DNA from: Bryobacterales bacterium
Lineage (GTDB): Bacteria; Acidobacteriota; Terriglobia; Bryobacterales; Bryobacteraceae
DNA length: 64,000 nucleotides
Assembly (NCBI GenBank): GCA_016716385.1
Contig: JADJWL010000017.1
Location: 20,442-84,441, forward strand
Direction of reading: 5' to 3'
In this document: one piece after another, positions 45,712-54,156 of the stretch
Layout of the letters: every line of letters begins with the position of its first letter
Position numbering within the stretch: position 1 is the first letter of the stretch
Program-made: the position numbers and the translations under genes
Notes under the pieces: generated by a model
Told to the model about the DNA's origin: nothing
The model's database searches: none
What the model saw: only the letters and a program-made list of their open reading frames with translations

Positions 45712-46218
45712 ATGGACTCCGGCATCACCAAGCAGGACCTGATCGACGTATTGGGTCCGTTGACGCAGCGCCTCCAGCAGATCGAAGAGAAGCAGGGGGC
45801 GAGCTTCCAGCAGATCGACGCACGCTTCGAGCAGATCGACGCACGCTTCGAGCAGATCGACGCACGCTTCGAGCAGATCGACGCACGCTTCGAGCAGATC
45901 GACGCGCGCTTCGAGCAGATCGAACGCCGCATCGACGCCGTCGTTGAATCGGTGCTCGGCGAATTCGCCCAGTTGCGGCGCGAGATCGATGCGCGCTTCC
46001 AGTCCGTGGAACACCGGCTCGAATTGCACTCCAATCAACTGGAGCGCCTGAACTCTACGGTCGCCGCGATCCAGATGCAGATGAGCGCGTTCACCAAGGC
46101 GACCGAGACGGCGGAGAAGGCGTATGCCCAGTTGCGCGGCGATGTCGACGCCCAGAAACGCTACGTCGACGACCTGGCCCGGCGGATCGCGGCGCTCGAA
46201 GAACGGAAGGCCTCGTAG
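45712..46218 (+). CDS. Coiled-coil protein with heptad tandem repeats
   Basis: This 168-residue protein of unknown function is almost entirely coiled coil. A heptad QIDARFE is repeated five times between residues 34 and 68, followed by diverged heptads (QIERRID, EIDARFQ). The repeats are encoded by near-identical 21-bp units. There is no signal peptide or transmembrane helix and no start-proximal Shine-Dalgarno sequence. Proteins of this type often oligomerise or form scaffolds. It precedes pyrR but nothing in it suggests a pyrimidine role. Confidence 0.7.
   Translation: MDSGITKQDLIDVLGPLTQRLQQIEEKQGASFQQIDARFEQIDARFEQIDARFEQIDARFEQIDARFEQIERRIDAVVESVLGEFAQLRREIDARFQSVEHRLELHSNQLERLNSTVAAIQMQMSAFTKATETAEKAYAQLRGDVDAQKRYVDDLARRIAALEERKAS
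45811..45915 (+). repeat. Coding minisatellite, five 21-bp units
   Basis: Five tandem copies of a 21-bp unit (consensus starts CAGATCGACGCACGC). Four are identical and the fifth has a single A-to-G change; a partial sixth follows. Each unit encodes one QIDARFE heptad, so copy changes alter the coiled coil by whole heptads and keep the frame. Confidence 0.95.
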
Positions 46219-46223
46219 GCCGC

Positions 46224-46229
46224 TATAAT
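46224..46229 (+). promoter_or_regulatory. Possible -10 element upstream of pyrR
   Basis: TATAAT ends 11 nt before the pyrR ATG at 46241 and only 6 nt after the preceding stop codon. If used, the leader would be about 4 nt, too short for a PyrR-binding attenuator. No matching -35 is evident. Confidence 0.35.
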
Positions 46230-46240
46230 GGGCGGGAAGC

Positions 46241-46807
46241 ATGCCCGCCACCCGTTTCAAACTGCAGCTCATGAGCGGTTCCGAGATCGAACGGACCCTC
46301 GTTCGCCTCGCGCATGAGATCCTCGAAAAGAGCGACGATTTCGATCATCTGGCGTTCATCGGCATTCGCCGCCGCGGTGTTCCCCTGGCGCAGCGCCTCG
46401 CCCGGAAGATCGAAGCACTCGAAAAGCGCTCTGTGCCGGTCGGTATGCTCGACATCAACCTCTATCGGGACGATCTCTCCACCGTCGACACCCAACCCGT
46501 CGTGAGCGGCACAGAAATCCCGTTCTCCGTCCAGGATCGCGACATCATCCTCGTCGACGATGTACTCTACACCGGGCGGACGGTGCGCGCGGCGCTCGAC
46601 GCGCTGTTCGACCAGGGCCGCCCGGCTCGCGTGCAACTCCTGGCGCTGATCGACCGCGGTCACCGCGAGCTGCCGATCGAGGCCCGGTTTACGGGACGTA
46701 ACGTGCAAACGAGCCGCAAGGAGATCGTCGAAGTGAAACTGGCCGAGGTCGACGGCGAAGACAAGGTGATCCTCGTCGAACGGACCGACGAGCCGGCCGC
46801 GGACTGA
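46241..46807 (+). CDS. pyrR: PyrR, pyrimidine operon regulator / uracil phosphoribosyltransferase
   Basis: This 188-residue PyrR protein has the PRPP-binding motif DRDIILVDDVLYTGRTV and the family-specific GIRRRGVPLAQRLA and DINLYRDDLS. In Gram-positives PyrR binds pyr mRNA leaders and also makes UMP from uracil and PRPP. The gene is first of a pyrR-pyrB-pyrC run with 4-nt spacing to pyrB. No space for a leader hairpin exists ahead of it, so regulation would have to act elsewhere, if at all. Confidence 0.93.
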   Translation: MPATRFKLQLMSGSEIERTLVRLAHEILEKSDDFDHLAFIGIRRRGVPLAQRLARKIEALEKRSVPVGMLDINLYRDDLSTVDTQPVVSGTEIPFSVQDRDIILVDDVLYTGRTVRAALDALFDQGRPARVQLLALIDRGHRELPIEARFTGRNVQTSRKEIVEVKLAEVDGEDKVILVERTDEPAAD

Positions 46808-46811
46808 CGCC

Positions 46812-47720
46812 ATGCCCGGACTTCTCGGTATCGCGGATCTCGACCGCACGGAGATCGAGGCGATTCTCGCCCGCGCCAAGGACTTTCAGCCTCTCCAGAA
46901 CCAATCGTTCAAGCGCCTCGACGTCCTGCGCGGCAAGCTGATGGTCAACCTCTTCTTTGAGGCGTCAACGCGCACGCGGATCAGCTTCGAGATCGCCGCC
47001 AAGCGCCTCGGCGCGGACGCCGTGCAGATCTCAGCGGCCGGTTCGAGCGTCTCGAAAGGCGAGTCGCTCGTCGACACGTTGAACACCCTGGGAGCCATGC
47101 GTCCCGACGCGATCGTCATGCGCCACGCCGCCTCCGGGGCGCCGCATTTCCTCGCCCGGCACCTGCCGATCCCGATCATCAACGCCGGCGACGGCACCCA
47201 TGAACACCCGACGCAGGCGCTGCTCGACGCACGCACCATCCTCGACCGCGTCGGGACGCTCGAAGGTCTGCGGGTCGCCATCATCGGCGACATCGCTCAC
47301 AGCCGGGTCGCGCGTTCGAACATCCTGCTGCTGTCCAAGTTCGGCGCCGAGATCGTTCTATGCGGACCCGCCCCCCTGTGCCCACCCACGATGGCGAAGA
47401 TCGCCGGCGGCGTCTCGATCGCGCATGACATCCGCGAAGCGATCCGCGACGTCGACGTCATCATGATGCTGCGCGTCCAACTCGAGCGGCAGAATGAACG
47501 GCCGTTTCCCGCGGGCGAGTATTTCCGCTTCTACGGATTGCGTCTGGACCACATCGCCCTTGCGAAGCCGGACGTGATCGTGATGCACCCCGGCCCCATC
47601 AACCGCGGCCGGGAATTGACGTCCGAAGTGGCCGACAGCCAGCGTTCAGTCATCTTGAATCAAGTGGAGAACGGCATCGCCGTGCGCATGGCGGTGCTGG
47701 AGCGGATCATCGGTGAGTAA
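46812..47720 (+). CDS. pyrB: Aspartate carbamoyltransferase catalytic subunit
   Basis: This 302-residue protein joins carbamoyl phosphate and aspartate in step two of pyrimidine synthesis. Carbamoyl-phosphate motif FEASTRTRISFE, aspartate-site MMLRVQLERQ and the HPGPINRG region are present. The length fits the catalytic chain without a regulatory PyrI; none is seen nearby. It overlaps the following pyrC start by 8 nt. Confidence 0.95.
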   Translation: MPGLLGIADLDRTEIEAILARAKDFQPLQNQSFKRLDVLRGKLMVNLFFEASTRTRISFEIAAKRLGADAVQISAAGSSVSKGESLVDTLNTLGAMRPDAIVMRHAASGAPHFLARHLPIPIINAGDGTHEHPTQALLDARTILDRVGTLEGLRVAIIGDIAHSRVARSNILLLSKFGAEIVLCGPAPLCPPTMAKIAGGVSIAHDIREAIRDVDVIMMLRVQLERQNERPFPAGEYFRFYGLRLDHIALAKPDVIVMHPGPINRGRELTSEVADSQRSVILNQVENGIAVRMAVLERIIGE

Positions 47721-48993
47721 GCTTCTTATTCGAAACGGAAGAGTGATCGACCCTGCCTCGGGTCTCGACCGGAGTGCCGACGTGGCGATCGAAGACGGGG
47801 TGATCGCCCGCGTGGCGCCCGGCCTCGATCCTGGCGGCGCTGAGGTTTTCGACGCCGGCGGTCTGGTCGTCGCGCCGGGATTCATCGACATGCACGTGCA
47901 CCTCCGGGACCCGGGGCAGGAGTACGCCGAGACAATCGAATCGGGAACCCGCGCCGCCGCTGCCGGCGGATTCACCAGCGTCTGCTGCATGCCCAACACG
48001 CTTCCCGTCAATGACAGCGCGACGGTCACCAGCTACATCGTGGAACGGGCTCGCCGCTTCGCCACCGTCAATGTCTTTCCCATCGGCGCCATCACCAAAG
48101 GCAGCGAAGGCGAGGAACTGGCGGCCATCGGGTCGATGCACAAGGCCGGCATCGTTGCCTGCTCCGACGACGGACGCCCCGTCATGAACGCGCGCGTCAT
48201 GCGCCGCGCCATGGAGTGGGCGCACAGCATCGGGATCCCCGTGATCAATCATTGCGAGGATCTGCATCTCAGCGCCGGCGGCGACATGCATGAAGGCGCC
48301 GCATCCGCCCGGCTCGGGCTCCGCGGCATTCCCGGCGCGGCCGAAGACGTGATGGTCGCGCGCGATATCCTCCTCTCCCGGCTTACGGGAGCACGCTACC
48401 ATGTGGCGCATCTTTCCACCGGGACCTCCGCCGCCATGGTCCGTCAGGCGAAAGCTCTCGGCCTCCCGGTGAGCTGCGAAATCTGCCCGCACCACTTCGT
48501 CCTCACCGACCAGCACGTGTCGGAGTACGACAGCAACTTCAAGATGAAGCCGCCCCTCCGCACGGGCGGCGACGTGGATGCCATGCTCACGGCGATCGCC
48601 GACGGCACGGCCGACGCCCTGGCGACCGATCACGCCCCCCATGCAGGCAGCGAGAAGATGCAGGAGTTCGAGCGCTGTCCCTTCGGCATCCTGGGGCTGG
48701 AGACCGCCCTCGGCCTGACGTTCGAACGCCTCGTGCATCCGGGCGTGATCCCGCTGCGCCGGATGATCGAACTCTATACGACCGGCCCGGCGCGGCTGCT
48801 AAGCCTCGACCGCGGCACGCTGGCCGAAGGAGCGCCAGCAGACGTAACTGTCCTCGATCCCGATTCCAGGTGGACGTATGACGTCAACCAGTCCGCATCG
48901 AAAAGCCGCAACTCTCCCTTCGACGGCTGGACGTTCCGCGGCGGTCCCGTGGCCACCGTCGTCGCGGGAACGATCGTCTGGCAGCGTCAGTAG
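47713..48993 (+). CDS. pyrC: Dihydroorotase (class I)
   Basis: This 426-residue amidohydrolase closes carbamoyl aspartate to dihydroorotate. Metal ligands are seen in DMHVHLRDPG (HxH), NHCE, HLSTG and ATDHAPH. The GTG start at 47713 overlaps pyrB by 8 nt, giving coupled translation. Length and motifs match class I dihydroorotases. Its 3' end overlaps the convergent SDR gene by 7 nt. Confidence 0.94.
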   Translation: MSKLLIRNGRVIDPASGLDRSADVAIEDGVIARVAPGLDPGGAEVFDAGGLVVAPGFIDMHVHLRDPGQEYAETIESGTRAAAAGGFTSVCCMPNTLPVNDSATVTSYIVERARRFATVNVFPIGAITKGSEGEELAAIGSMHKAGIVACSDDGRPVMNARVMRRAMEWAHSIGIPVINHCEDLHLSAGGDMHEGAASARLGLRGIPGAAEDVMVARDILLSRLTGARYHVAHLSTGTSAAMVRQAKALGLPVSCEICPHHFVLTDQHVSEYDSNFKMKPPLRTGGDVDAMLTAIADGTADALATDHAPHAGSEKMQEFERCPFGILGLETALGLTFERLVHPGVIPLRRMIELYTTGPARLLSLDRGTLAEGAPADVTVLDPDSRWTYDVNQSASKSRNSPFDGWTFRGGPVATVVAGTIVWQRQ

Positions 48994-49733
48994 GTCGCGC
49001 GGCCGCCGCTCGCATCGTACGTTTGAGCGGTAACGAACGAGCAGTCTTTGCTCGACAGGAAGTGGACGATTGCCGCGATTTCGGCTGGCTCGCCCGTGCG
49101 CCGCATCGGAATGCGCTCGGTCATATACCGCACCTGCTCCTCGGTCAACTGTTCGAGGATCTTCGTACGCACGACCGCCGGCGTGACGGCATTCACGCAA
49201 ATCCCGTCGAGAGCCAGTTCCTTGCCCAGCGACTTCGTCAGGCCGATCACCCCGGCCTTGGTCGCCGAATAGCCGGTCATGTTGGGATTGCCTTCCTTGC
49301 CGGCAATGGAAGCGATGTTGACGATTCGGCCGTACTTGCGGGCGCGCATGTGCGGCGCCACGGCACGGCAGCAGACAAAAACGCCAGTGAGGTTGATGGC
49401 GATCACCTTCTGCCAGTCCTCATCGGTCTGCTCCCAGATCGGCGCGGCCTTGCCGCCGATGCCGGCGTTGTTCACCAGGATGTCGATCTGGCCACGCCGG
49501 CGGAGGACTTCGTCCACCATCGCCGTGACCGATTCGGTCGACGTCACATCCACGGCCACCGCGAAGGCGTCCCCGCCGATGGCGCGCGCCGTCGCTTCCG
49601 CGGCAGGCGCGTCACGGTCGGCGATGACGACCGCCGCGCCCGCTGAAGCCAGCCGGCGCGCGATCGCCTCGCCAATTCCGGTGGCGGCGCCCGTGACGAC
49701 GGCCGTCTGCCCCGTCAGGTCCAGGAAGCTCAT
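48987..49733 (-). CDS. Short-chain dehydrogenase/reductase (FabG-like)
   Basis: This 248-residue cytosolic SDR has TGAATGIG (cofactor), NNAGIG, the catalytic YSATKAG, and the terminal ASGGRATY. Typical substrates are 3-oxoacyl or sugar alcohols, with specificity unknown. It starts with a 4-nt overlap with rplI upstream (ATGA) and ends in a short overlap with pyrC, so it is the last gene of the ribosomal-protein run. Confidence 0.9.
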   Translation of the reverse strand: MSFLDLTGQTAVVTGAATGIGEAIARRLASAGAAVVIADRDAPAAEATARAIGGDAFAVAVDVTSTESVTAMVDEVLRRRGQIDILVNNAGIGGKAAPIWEQTDEDWQKVIAINLTGVFVCCRAVAPHMRARKYGRIVNIASIAGKEGNPNMTGYSATKAGVIGLTKSLGKELALDGICVNAVTPAVVRTKILEQLTEEQVRYMTERIPMRRTGEPAEIAAIVHFLSSKDCSFVTAQTYDASGGRATY

Positions 49734-50179
49734 GCCTCTTCCTTCACCACCACAACCTTCAGGTCCGCCGTCACAGCCCGGTGCAGCTTCACCGGAACCG
49801 CGAACTCGCCCAACTGCTTGATGGGTTGATCGAGTTCAATCTTGCGCCGGTCGATCGTGAAGTTCTGCCGCTCAAGCGCCTCGGCGATGTCCTTCGCCGT
49901 GACCGACCCGAACAACTGATCGTTTTCGCCGGCCTTCTGCGCGATCGTCACGGTCACGCCGGTCAGCAGCTTCGACAGATCCTCTGCCTCGCCCTGTGCC
50001 TTGGTTTCGCGCCGCAGGTAGGCCTGTCGCTCCTGCTCGACGATCTTCTTGTTCGATTCGGTGGCCTCAAACGCCAGCCGCTTCGGCAGAAGGTAATTGC
50101 GCGCATAGCCCGGGGCCACCTTCACCACCTGGCCGCGAGAACCCAGTTTCTCAATATCTTCCCGCAGGATCACTTCCAT
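49730..50179 (-). CDS. rplI: 50S ribosomal protein L9
   Basis: This 149-residue bL9 protein begins MEVILREDIEKLGSRGQVVKVAPGYARNYLLPKRLA, the full N-domain signature. A central helix and C-domain follow. SD AGGAGG precedes the ATG. It binds 23S rRNA near the L1 stalk base. Gene order rpsF-rpsR-rplI is conserved across bacteria. Confidence 0.97.
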   Translation of the reverse strand: MEVILREDIEKLGSRGQVVKVAPGYARNYLLPKRLAFEATESNKKIVEQERQAYLRRETKAQGEAEDLSKLLTGVTVTIAQKAGENDQLFGSVTAKDIAEALERQNFTIDRRKIELDQPIKQLGEFAVPVKLHRAVTADLKVVVVKEEA

Positions 50180-50191
50180 GGCTGCCTCCTG

Positions 50192-50491
50192 TTACACCTG
50201 CGCCGCGAAGGGCAGCAGCGCGATGTTCCGCGCCTTCTTGATCGCGTCCGCCAGACGGCGCTGGCAAGGCCCGCACACGCCCGACACCCGGCGAGGGATG
50301 ATCTTGCCGCGCTCGGCGACAAACGCGCCCAGCAGCCGGACATCCTTGTAGTTGATGTCATCGATCTTCTCGACGCAGAAACGGCACACCTTCTTGCGGC
50401 GGAAGTATTGCTTCTTCTGCGTGGCGACAGCCTTGTCGCCGCCTGTGGGGCGCTGCGACGCGCTCCCCGGTCTTCCTCTTGATTCAGCCAT
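50192..50491 (-). CDS. rpsR: 30S ribosomal protein S18 (zinc-type)
   Basis: This 99-residue bS18 protein has a 25-residue basic N-terminal extension. The core keeps CRFC and CGPC pairs, so this is the four-Cys form that can bind zinc; many bacteria have a Cys-free form. INYKDVRLLGAFVAERGKI is the rRNA-binding region. It lies between rpsF and rplI. Confidence 0.96.
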   Translation of the reverse strand: MAESRGRPGSASQRPTGGDKAVATQKKQYFRRKKVCRFCVEKIDDINYKDVRLLGAFVAERGKIIPRRVSGVCGPCQRRLADAIKKARNIALLPFAAQV

Positions 50492-50497
50492 CGTCTC

Positions 50498-50920
50498 CTA
50501 TCCCTCCTGCTCCTGGGCAGCCTCGAGCATCTCCTCAGCCACGGGAACCTGCGGCGCTGCCGGAGGCGCTCCGCTCGATTTCCGGGCGGCGCGCTTTTCA
50601 CGCTGCTTCCGGCGCTTCTCCAGACGCTTCAAGGTTTCGTCGATCCGCACGGTGATGAACTTCAGCACCAGGTCCGACACGCGCAGGCGCCGCTCGATCT
50701 CCTTGATCGCCTCGGCCCCGCAATTGAACTGGAGCAACACGTAGTAGCCTTCGCGCAGCTTCTGCACACGATAGGCAAGCCTCCGGCGGCCCCACTTCTC
50801 GGTCTTCTCGACCGCGCCGCCGGCCGAAGTGATGATGCCAGTCAACTGCTCGATGATCTGGTCGATCTCTTCCTCGGTCGCATCCGGTTTGACGATGAAC
50901 AGCTCTTCGTAAATCCTCAT
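50498..50920 (-). CDS. rpsF: 30S ribosomal protein S6
   Basis: This 140-residue bS6 protein starts MRIYEELFIVKPDATEEEID. Its ATG overlaps the pth stop codon (ATGA), which decides the start. The C-terminus is extended and Ala/Pro/Glu-rich. S6 pairs with S18 on the 30S platform. Longer upstream in-frame codons lie inside pth and are not used. Confidence 0.96.
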   Translation of the reverse strand: MRIYEELFIVKPDATEEEIDQIIEQLTGIITSAGGAVEKTEKWGRRRLAYRVQKLREGYYVLLQFNCGAEAIKEIERRLRVSDLVLKFITVRIDETLKRLEKRRKQREKRAARKSSGAPPAAPQVPVAEEMLEAAQEQEG

Positions 50921-51504
50921 TCGTCCTCTGTCTGGCCTTGGGCGCGACGATTGAATTTCGTCATGGCCTTTTCGGCGCCTTCGGCAATGATGGTTTCGAC
51001 AGCGTCCGCCGCGGTGGCGGCCAGCCGATCCCATTCCTCAAGTTGCTGGCGTCGAACCGGCGCCAGCACATATTCGGCTCCGTCACGCACCGGACGGCCG
51101 GGATGAATTCCCAACCGCACGCGGCAGAACTGCTGCGTGCCGATGCTGCGGATCACCGAGTCCGCCCCGTTGTGCCCGCCGGCCGAGCCTTTGGCTCCGA
51201 CGCGGAGGCTTCCCCAGGGCAGGTTCAGCTCGTCCCAGATGACGATTAAGTCCTCCGGTCCGGCTTCGTACTTCTTCAGCAGCGGTGCCACGCTGGCGCC
51301 GCTGAGATTCATAAACGTTTGCGGCTTCGCCAGCACCACTTCGGCCCCGGCGATCTTCCCCAGCCCGGCCCACGCCTGGCATTCCGGCCGGCTGACCCGA
51401 ATGCCATGACGCCCCGCCAACTCGTCCACAACGCGGAAGCCCGCGTTGTGCGGCGTCACGGAGTACTTCTCTCCGGGGTTGCCCAGTCCCACCACGACAA
51501 ACAT
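50917..51504 (-). CDS. pth: Peptidyl-tRNA hydrolase
   Basis: This 195-residue enzyme recycles peptidyl-tRNA by hydrolysing the ester. Catalytic TPHNAGF (His20 equivalent), QTFMNLSG, IWDELNLPWG and GGHNG are all present. It sits between rplY and rpsF, and its stop overlaps the rpsF start. The assignment is secure. Confidence 0.96.
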   Translation of the reverse strand: MFVVVGLGNPGEKYSVTPHNAGFRVVDELAGRHGIRVSRPECQAWAGLGKIAGAEVVLAKPQTFMNLSGASVAPLLKKYEAGPEDLIVIWDELNLPWGSLRVGAKGSAGGHNGADSVIRSIGTQQFCRVRLGIHPGRPVRDGAEYVLAPVRRQQLEEWDRLAATAADAVETIIAEGAEKAMTKFNRRAQGQTEDE

Positions 51505-51525
51505 GCCGCAAGCCGGTCGACGGCG

Positions 51526-52179
51526 CTACTTCTTGCCTTCGTCTTCCTTCTTGCCCTTCTTGGCGACCTCGGGCTCGGCGGCGCCTTCGGTCGCGGCGGC
51601 TTCTCCCGCAGCCTGACCGCGCAGCGCGATCACGTGCACGAGCACGGTCTCCCCAAGCGTGGTCAGCCGGGCGCTGCCGGAAAGCGGCAGATCCTGCGCG
51701 CGCACACTCTGCCCCATCCGCAGCGGCGTCACATCCACGTCAAACTGCTCCGGGATGTCGTCGGGAAGGCAATCGATCTCCACCTCGCGGGCGACGACCT
51801 CCAGGTGGCCACCTTGCGTCTTGACGCCAACCGCAGTCCCACGGACGTAGACCGGCACCGTTACCTTCAGGCGCTTCTCCGGATCGATCCACTTCAAGTC
51901 CGCATGCAGGAGCGTGTCCTTCACGGGGTCGTACTGGGTTTCGACAATCATCGCCGTCCCCGACTCACCGCCGGCGACGTCCAGCTTGAAGATCGTGTTC
52001 AATCCCGCTTTCGAGCGGATCAGCTTTGTCAACGACTTGGGATCCAGCGCCAGCGGCTCGGCATCCTTATATTGTCCGTACACCACCGCCGGAATGCGTC
52101 CCGACACACGGCAGCGGCGCGCGGCGTTCTTGCCGCGTTCCTCGCGCTTCTCCGCGTTCACAACGATTTCAACTTTCAT
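51526..52179 (-). CDS. rplY: 50S ribosomal protein L25 / general stress protein Ctc
   Basis: This 217-residue protein has an N-terminal L25 domain (VSGRIPAVVYGQ) and a C-terminal TL5/Ctc-type beta domain with an acidic/Lys tail. It binds 5S rRNA. The ATG at 52179 follows GGAGAG. A longer 5' extension is excluded because it has no ribosome site. It lies 75 bp downstream of prs. Confidence 0.94.
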   Translation of the reverse strand: MKVEIVVNAEKREERGKNAARRCRVSGRIPAVVYGQYKDAEPLALDPKSLTKLIRSKAGLNTIFKLDVAGGESGTAMIVETQYDPVKDTLLHADLKWIDPEKRLKVTVPVYVRGTAVGVKTQGGHLEVVAREVEIDCLPDDIPEQFDVDVTPLRMGQSVRAQDLPLSGSARLTTLGETVLVHVIALRGQAAGEAAATEGAAEPEVAKKGKKEDEGKK

Positions 52180-52254
52180 CGACTCTCCTCTCCGGCCTCG
52201 GACAAGTCCGCTCGCCCCGCGCAACGGGGCTGGATCGTGGGTTGCCGCACCGGG

Positions 52255-53199
52255 CTACACAAACAAAACACTGATCGACGACTCTTCGTGAATCGACTGG
52301 ATCGCCGTCGCCAACAGGGGCGCCACGGAGAGCACCCTGATCTTCGGACAACGCCTCGCCTCTTCCGAAAGAGGAATCGAATCGCTTACCACAACTTCGC
52401 GCAGCGGGGAGTCGGCAATCCGCTCCACCGCCGGACCCGAAAGCACCGGATGGGTGGCGCACGCCGAAACCGACGTCGCGCCCTTGTCCAGCAGCGCCTG
52501 GGCTCCCTTCACCAGGGTGCCTGCCGTGTCGATCAAATCGTCCACGATCAGGCAATTCCGGTCCTTCACGCGACCGATGATGTGCATCACCTCGGCCACG
52601 TTCACTTCTTCCCGCCGCTTGTCGATGATCGCCAGCGGCGCCTTCAGCCGTTTCGCAAACGCCCGCGCCCGCTCCACGCCCCCGGCATCCGGGGAAACCA
52701 CCGTCAGGTGCGCGGGACGCCGCGGCTGGAAATAGTCGATCATCACCGGGGCGGCAAACAGATGGTCCACCGGAATGTCGAAGAATCCCTGGATCTGAGC
52801 GGCGTGCAGGTCCAGCGATAAAATGCGGTCCGCACCGGCCAGCTCAATCATGCTCGCCACCACCTTGGCCGAAATCGGCACACGGGGCTTGTCCTTCCGG
52901 TCCTGGCGGGCGTATCCATAATAGGGTAACACTGCCGTGATGCGGTCCGCCGAGGCCCGCTTCAGGGCATCGATCATGAACAGCAACTCCATCAGGTGAT
53001 GATCCACCGGAGTGCTCGTCGGCTGCATCACGAACACGTCCGCTCCGCGGACATTTTCAAGGATCTGCAGGTAGATCTCGCCGTCGCTGAACGCCTTGAC
53101 CGACGCTTCCCCCACGGACACGCCCAAATGGCTGCAAATGTCCGCGGCAAGCACCGGGTTGGCGTTGCCGGTGAATACCTTGATTGCTTCGCCTCTCAT
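52255..53199 (-). CDS. prs: Ribose-phosphate pyrophosphokinase
   Basis: This 314-residue enzyme makes PRPP from ribose-5-phosphate and ATP. Signature YYGYARQDRKDKPR and the PRPP loop CLIVDDLIDTAGT are clear. The ATG at 53199 overlaps the ispE stop by 4 nt (ATGA). Nearby apt and pyrR use PRPP, so the block gathers PRPP metabolism. Confidence 0.96.
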   Translation of the reverse strand: MRGEAIKVFTGNANPVLAADICSHLGVSVGEASVKAFSDGEIYLQILENVRGADVFVMQPTSTPVDHHLMELLFMIDALKRASADRITAVLPYYGYARQDRKDKPRVPISAKVVASMIELAGADRILSLDLHAAQIQGFFDIPVDHLFAAPVMIDYFQPRRPAHLTVVSPDAGGVERARAFAKRLKAPLAIIDKRREEVNVAEVMHIIGRVKDRNCLIVDDLIDTAGTLVKGAQALLDKGATSVSACATHPVLSGPAVERIADSPLREVVVSDSIPLSEEARRCPKIRVLSVAPLLATAIQSIHEESSISVLFV

Positions 53200-54155
53200 G
53201 GAGTGCTTCGGCCGGAATGCTGGGGAGGCCATACCTCGTTCACCGCAAACGGACGCAGCCAGCGGCGCCACAGGGCGCGGTACCGCGCGCGTCCCACAAG
53301 CGTCACCGGATGGGCCGCTGTCCGTTCAAATTGCTGTTGGGCGTGTTGCACTGCTTCTTGCGACCGAAAGACGCCGTACAGAGCGGAACCGCTCCCGGAT
53401 AACAATGCCGGGCCTGCCCCGGCCCGTCGCAGCTTCTGCTTCAACCGGCGCAGGACCGGGTGTGCGGCGAACACGGCAGGCTCAAAATCATTGACCGGCT
53501 CCTTGCGTCCGGCGCCCCAGGCGAGACTGACAAACCTTTCAATAGTAGATTGTAACCGTTCCGTTGTCAATCCGCCCAGCGCCATCGGAGGCGCGTTCAA
53601 CGCCCGGTATGCCTCGGCCGTAGACACGTGAATCCCCGGCGCCACCACCAGCGTGTGGCGCACAGAAAGATCGGGCAACGGATACAGCTCTTCACCCCGC
53701 CCGACACCCACCGCGCGCCCGCCCAGCAGGAAGAACGGCACGTCGCTGCCCAGCGCGCGGGCAAGCGCCAACAGGCGATCCAGAGGCACCGGCTTGCCGG
53801 CGAGCGCCGGCAGGCTGAGCAGCATCGCCGCCGCGTCCGACGAGCCGCCGCCAAGCCCGGCCCCCATCGGGATCCGCTTCTCAATGGAAATCCCAACCCG
53901 CGCCGCCACCCGCATCTCATCCAGACAAAGGCGTGCCGCCCGCACCGCGATGTTGTCGGCGATCTCCACGCTGGACTCCGCCTCCACGCTCGTGCTCCGG
54001 GACCGCTGGAACGTAATCTCGATCCGGTCCGCGAGCGAGATCGTCTGGAAGATCGTGCGCAACTCGTGATAGCCGTCCTCGCGCTTGCCCAGCACGCGAA
54101 GGTCGAGATTGATCTTGGCGAGCGCGCTGACCCGCACACGCCGCGCTTCCGCCAT
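53196..54155 (-). CDS. ispE: 4-diphosphocytidyl-2-C-methyl-D-erythritol kinase
   Basis: This 319-residue GHMP kinase carries out the fourth step of the MEP isoprenoid pathway. N-terminal ALAKINLDLRVLGKREDGYHEL and the ATP loop GAGLGGGSSDAAA (98-110) are family hallmarks. It lies between apt and prs, a common arrangement, with a 1-bp gap to apt. Confidence 0.95.
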   Translation of the reverse strand: MAEARRVRVSALAKINLDLRVLGKREDGYHELRTIFQTISLADRIEITFQRSRSTSVEAESSVEIADNIAVRAARLCLDEMRVAARVGISIEKRIPMGAGLGGGSSDAAAMLLSLPALAGKPVPLDRLLALARALGSDVPFFLLGGRAVGVGRGEELYPLPDLSVRHTLVVAPGIHVSTAEAYRALNAPPMALGGLTTERLQSTIERFVSLAWGAGRKEPVNDFEPAVFAAHPVLRRLKQKLRRAGAGPALLSGSGSALYGVFRSQEAVQHAQQQFERTAAHPVTLVGRARYRALWRRWLRPFAVNEVWPPQHSGRSTP

Positions 54156-54156
54156 G

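Noticed and set aside
45811..45915. CRISPR array
   Set aside because: The 21-bp units are contiguous with no spacers and are in frame with a protein gene.
46219..46240. PyrR attenuator/riboswitch-like leader
   Set aside because: Only 22 nt separate the preceding stop from pyrR; no hairpin fits.
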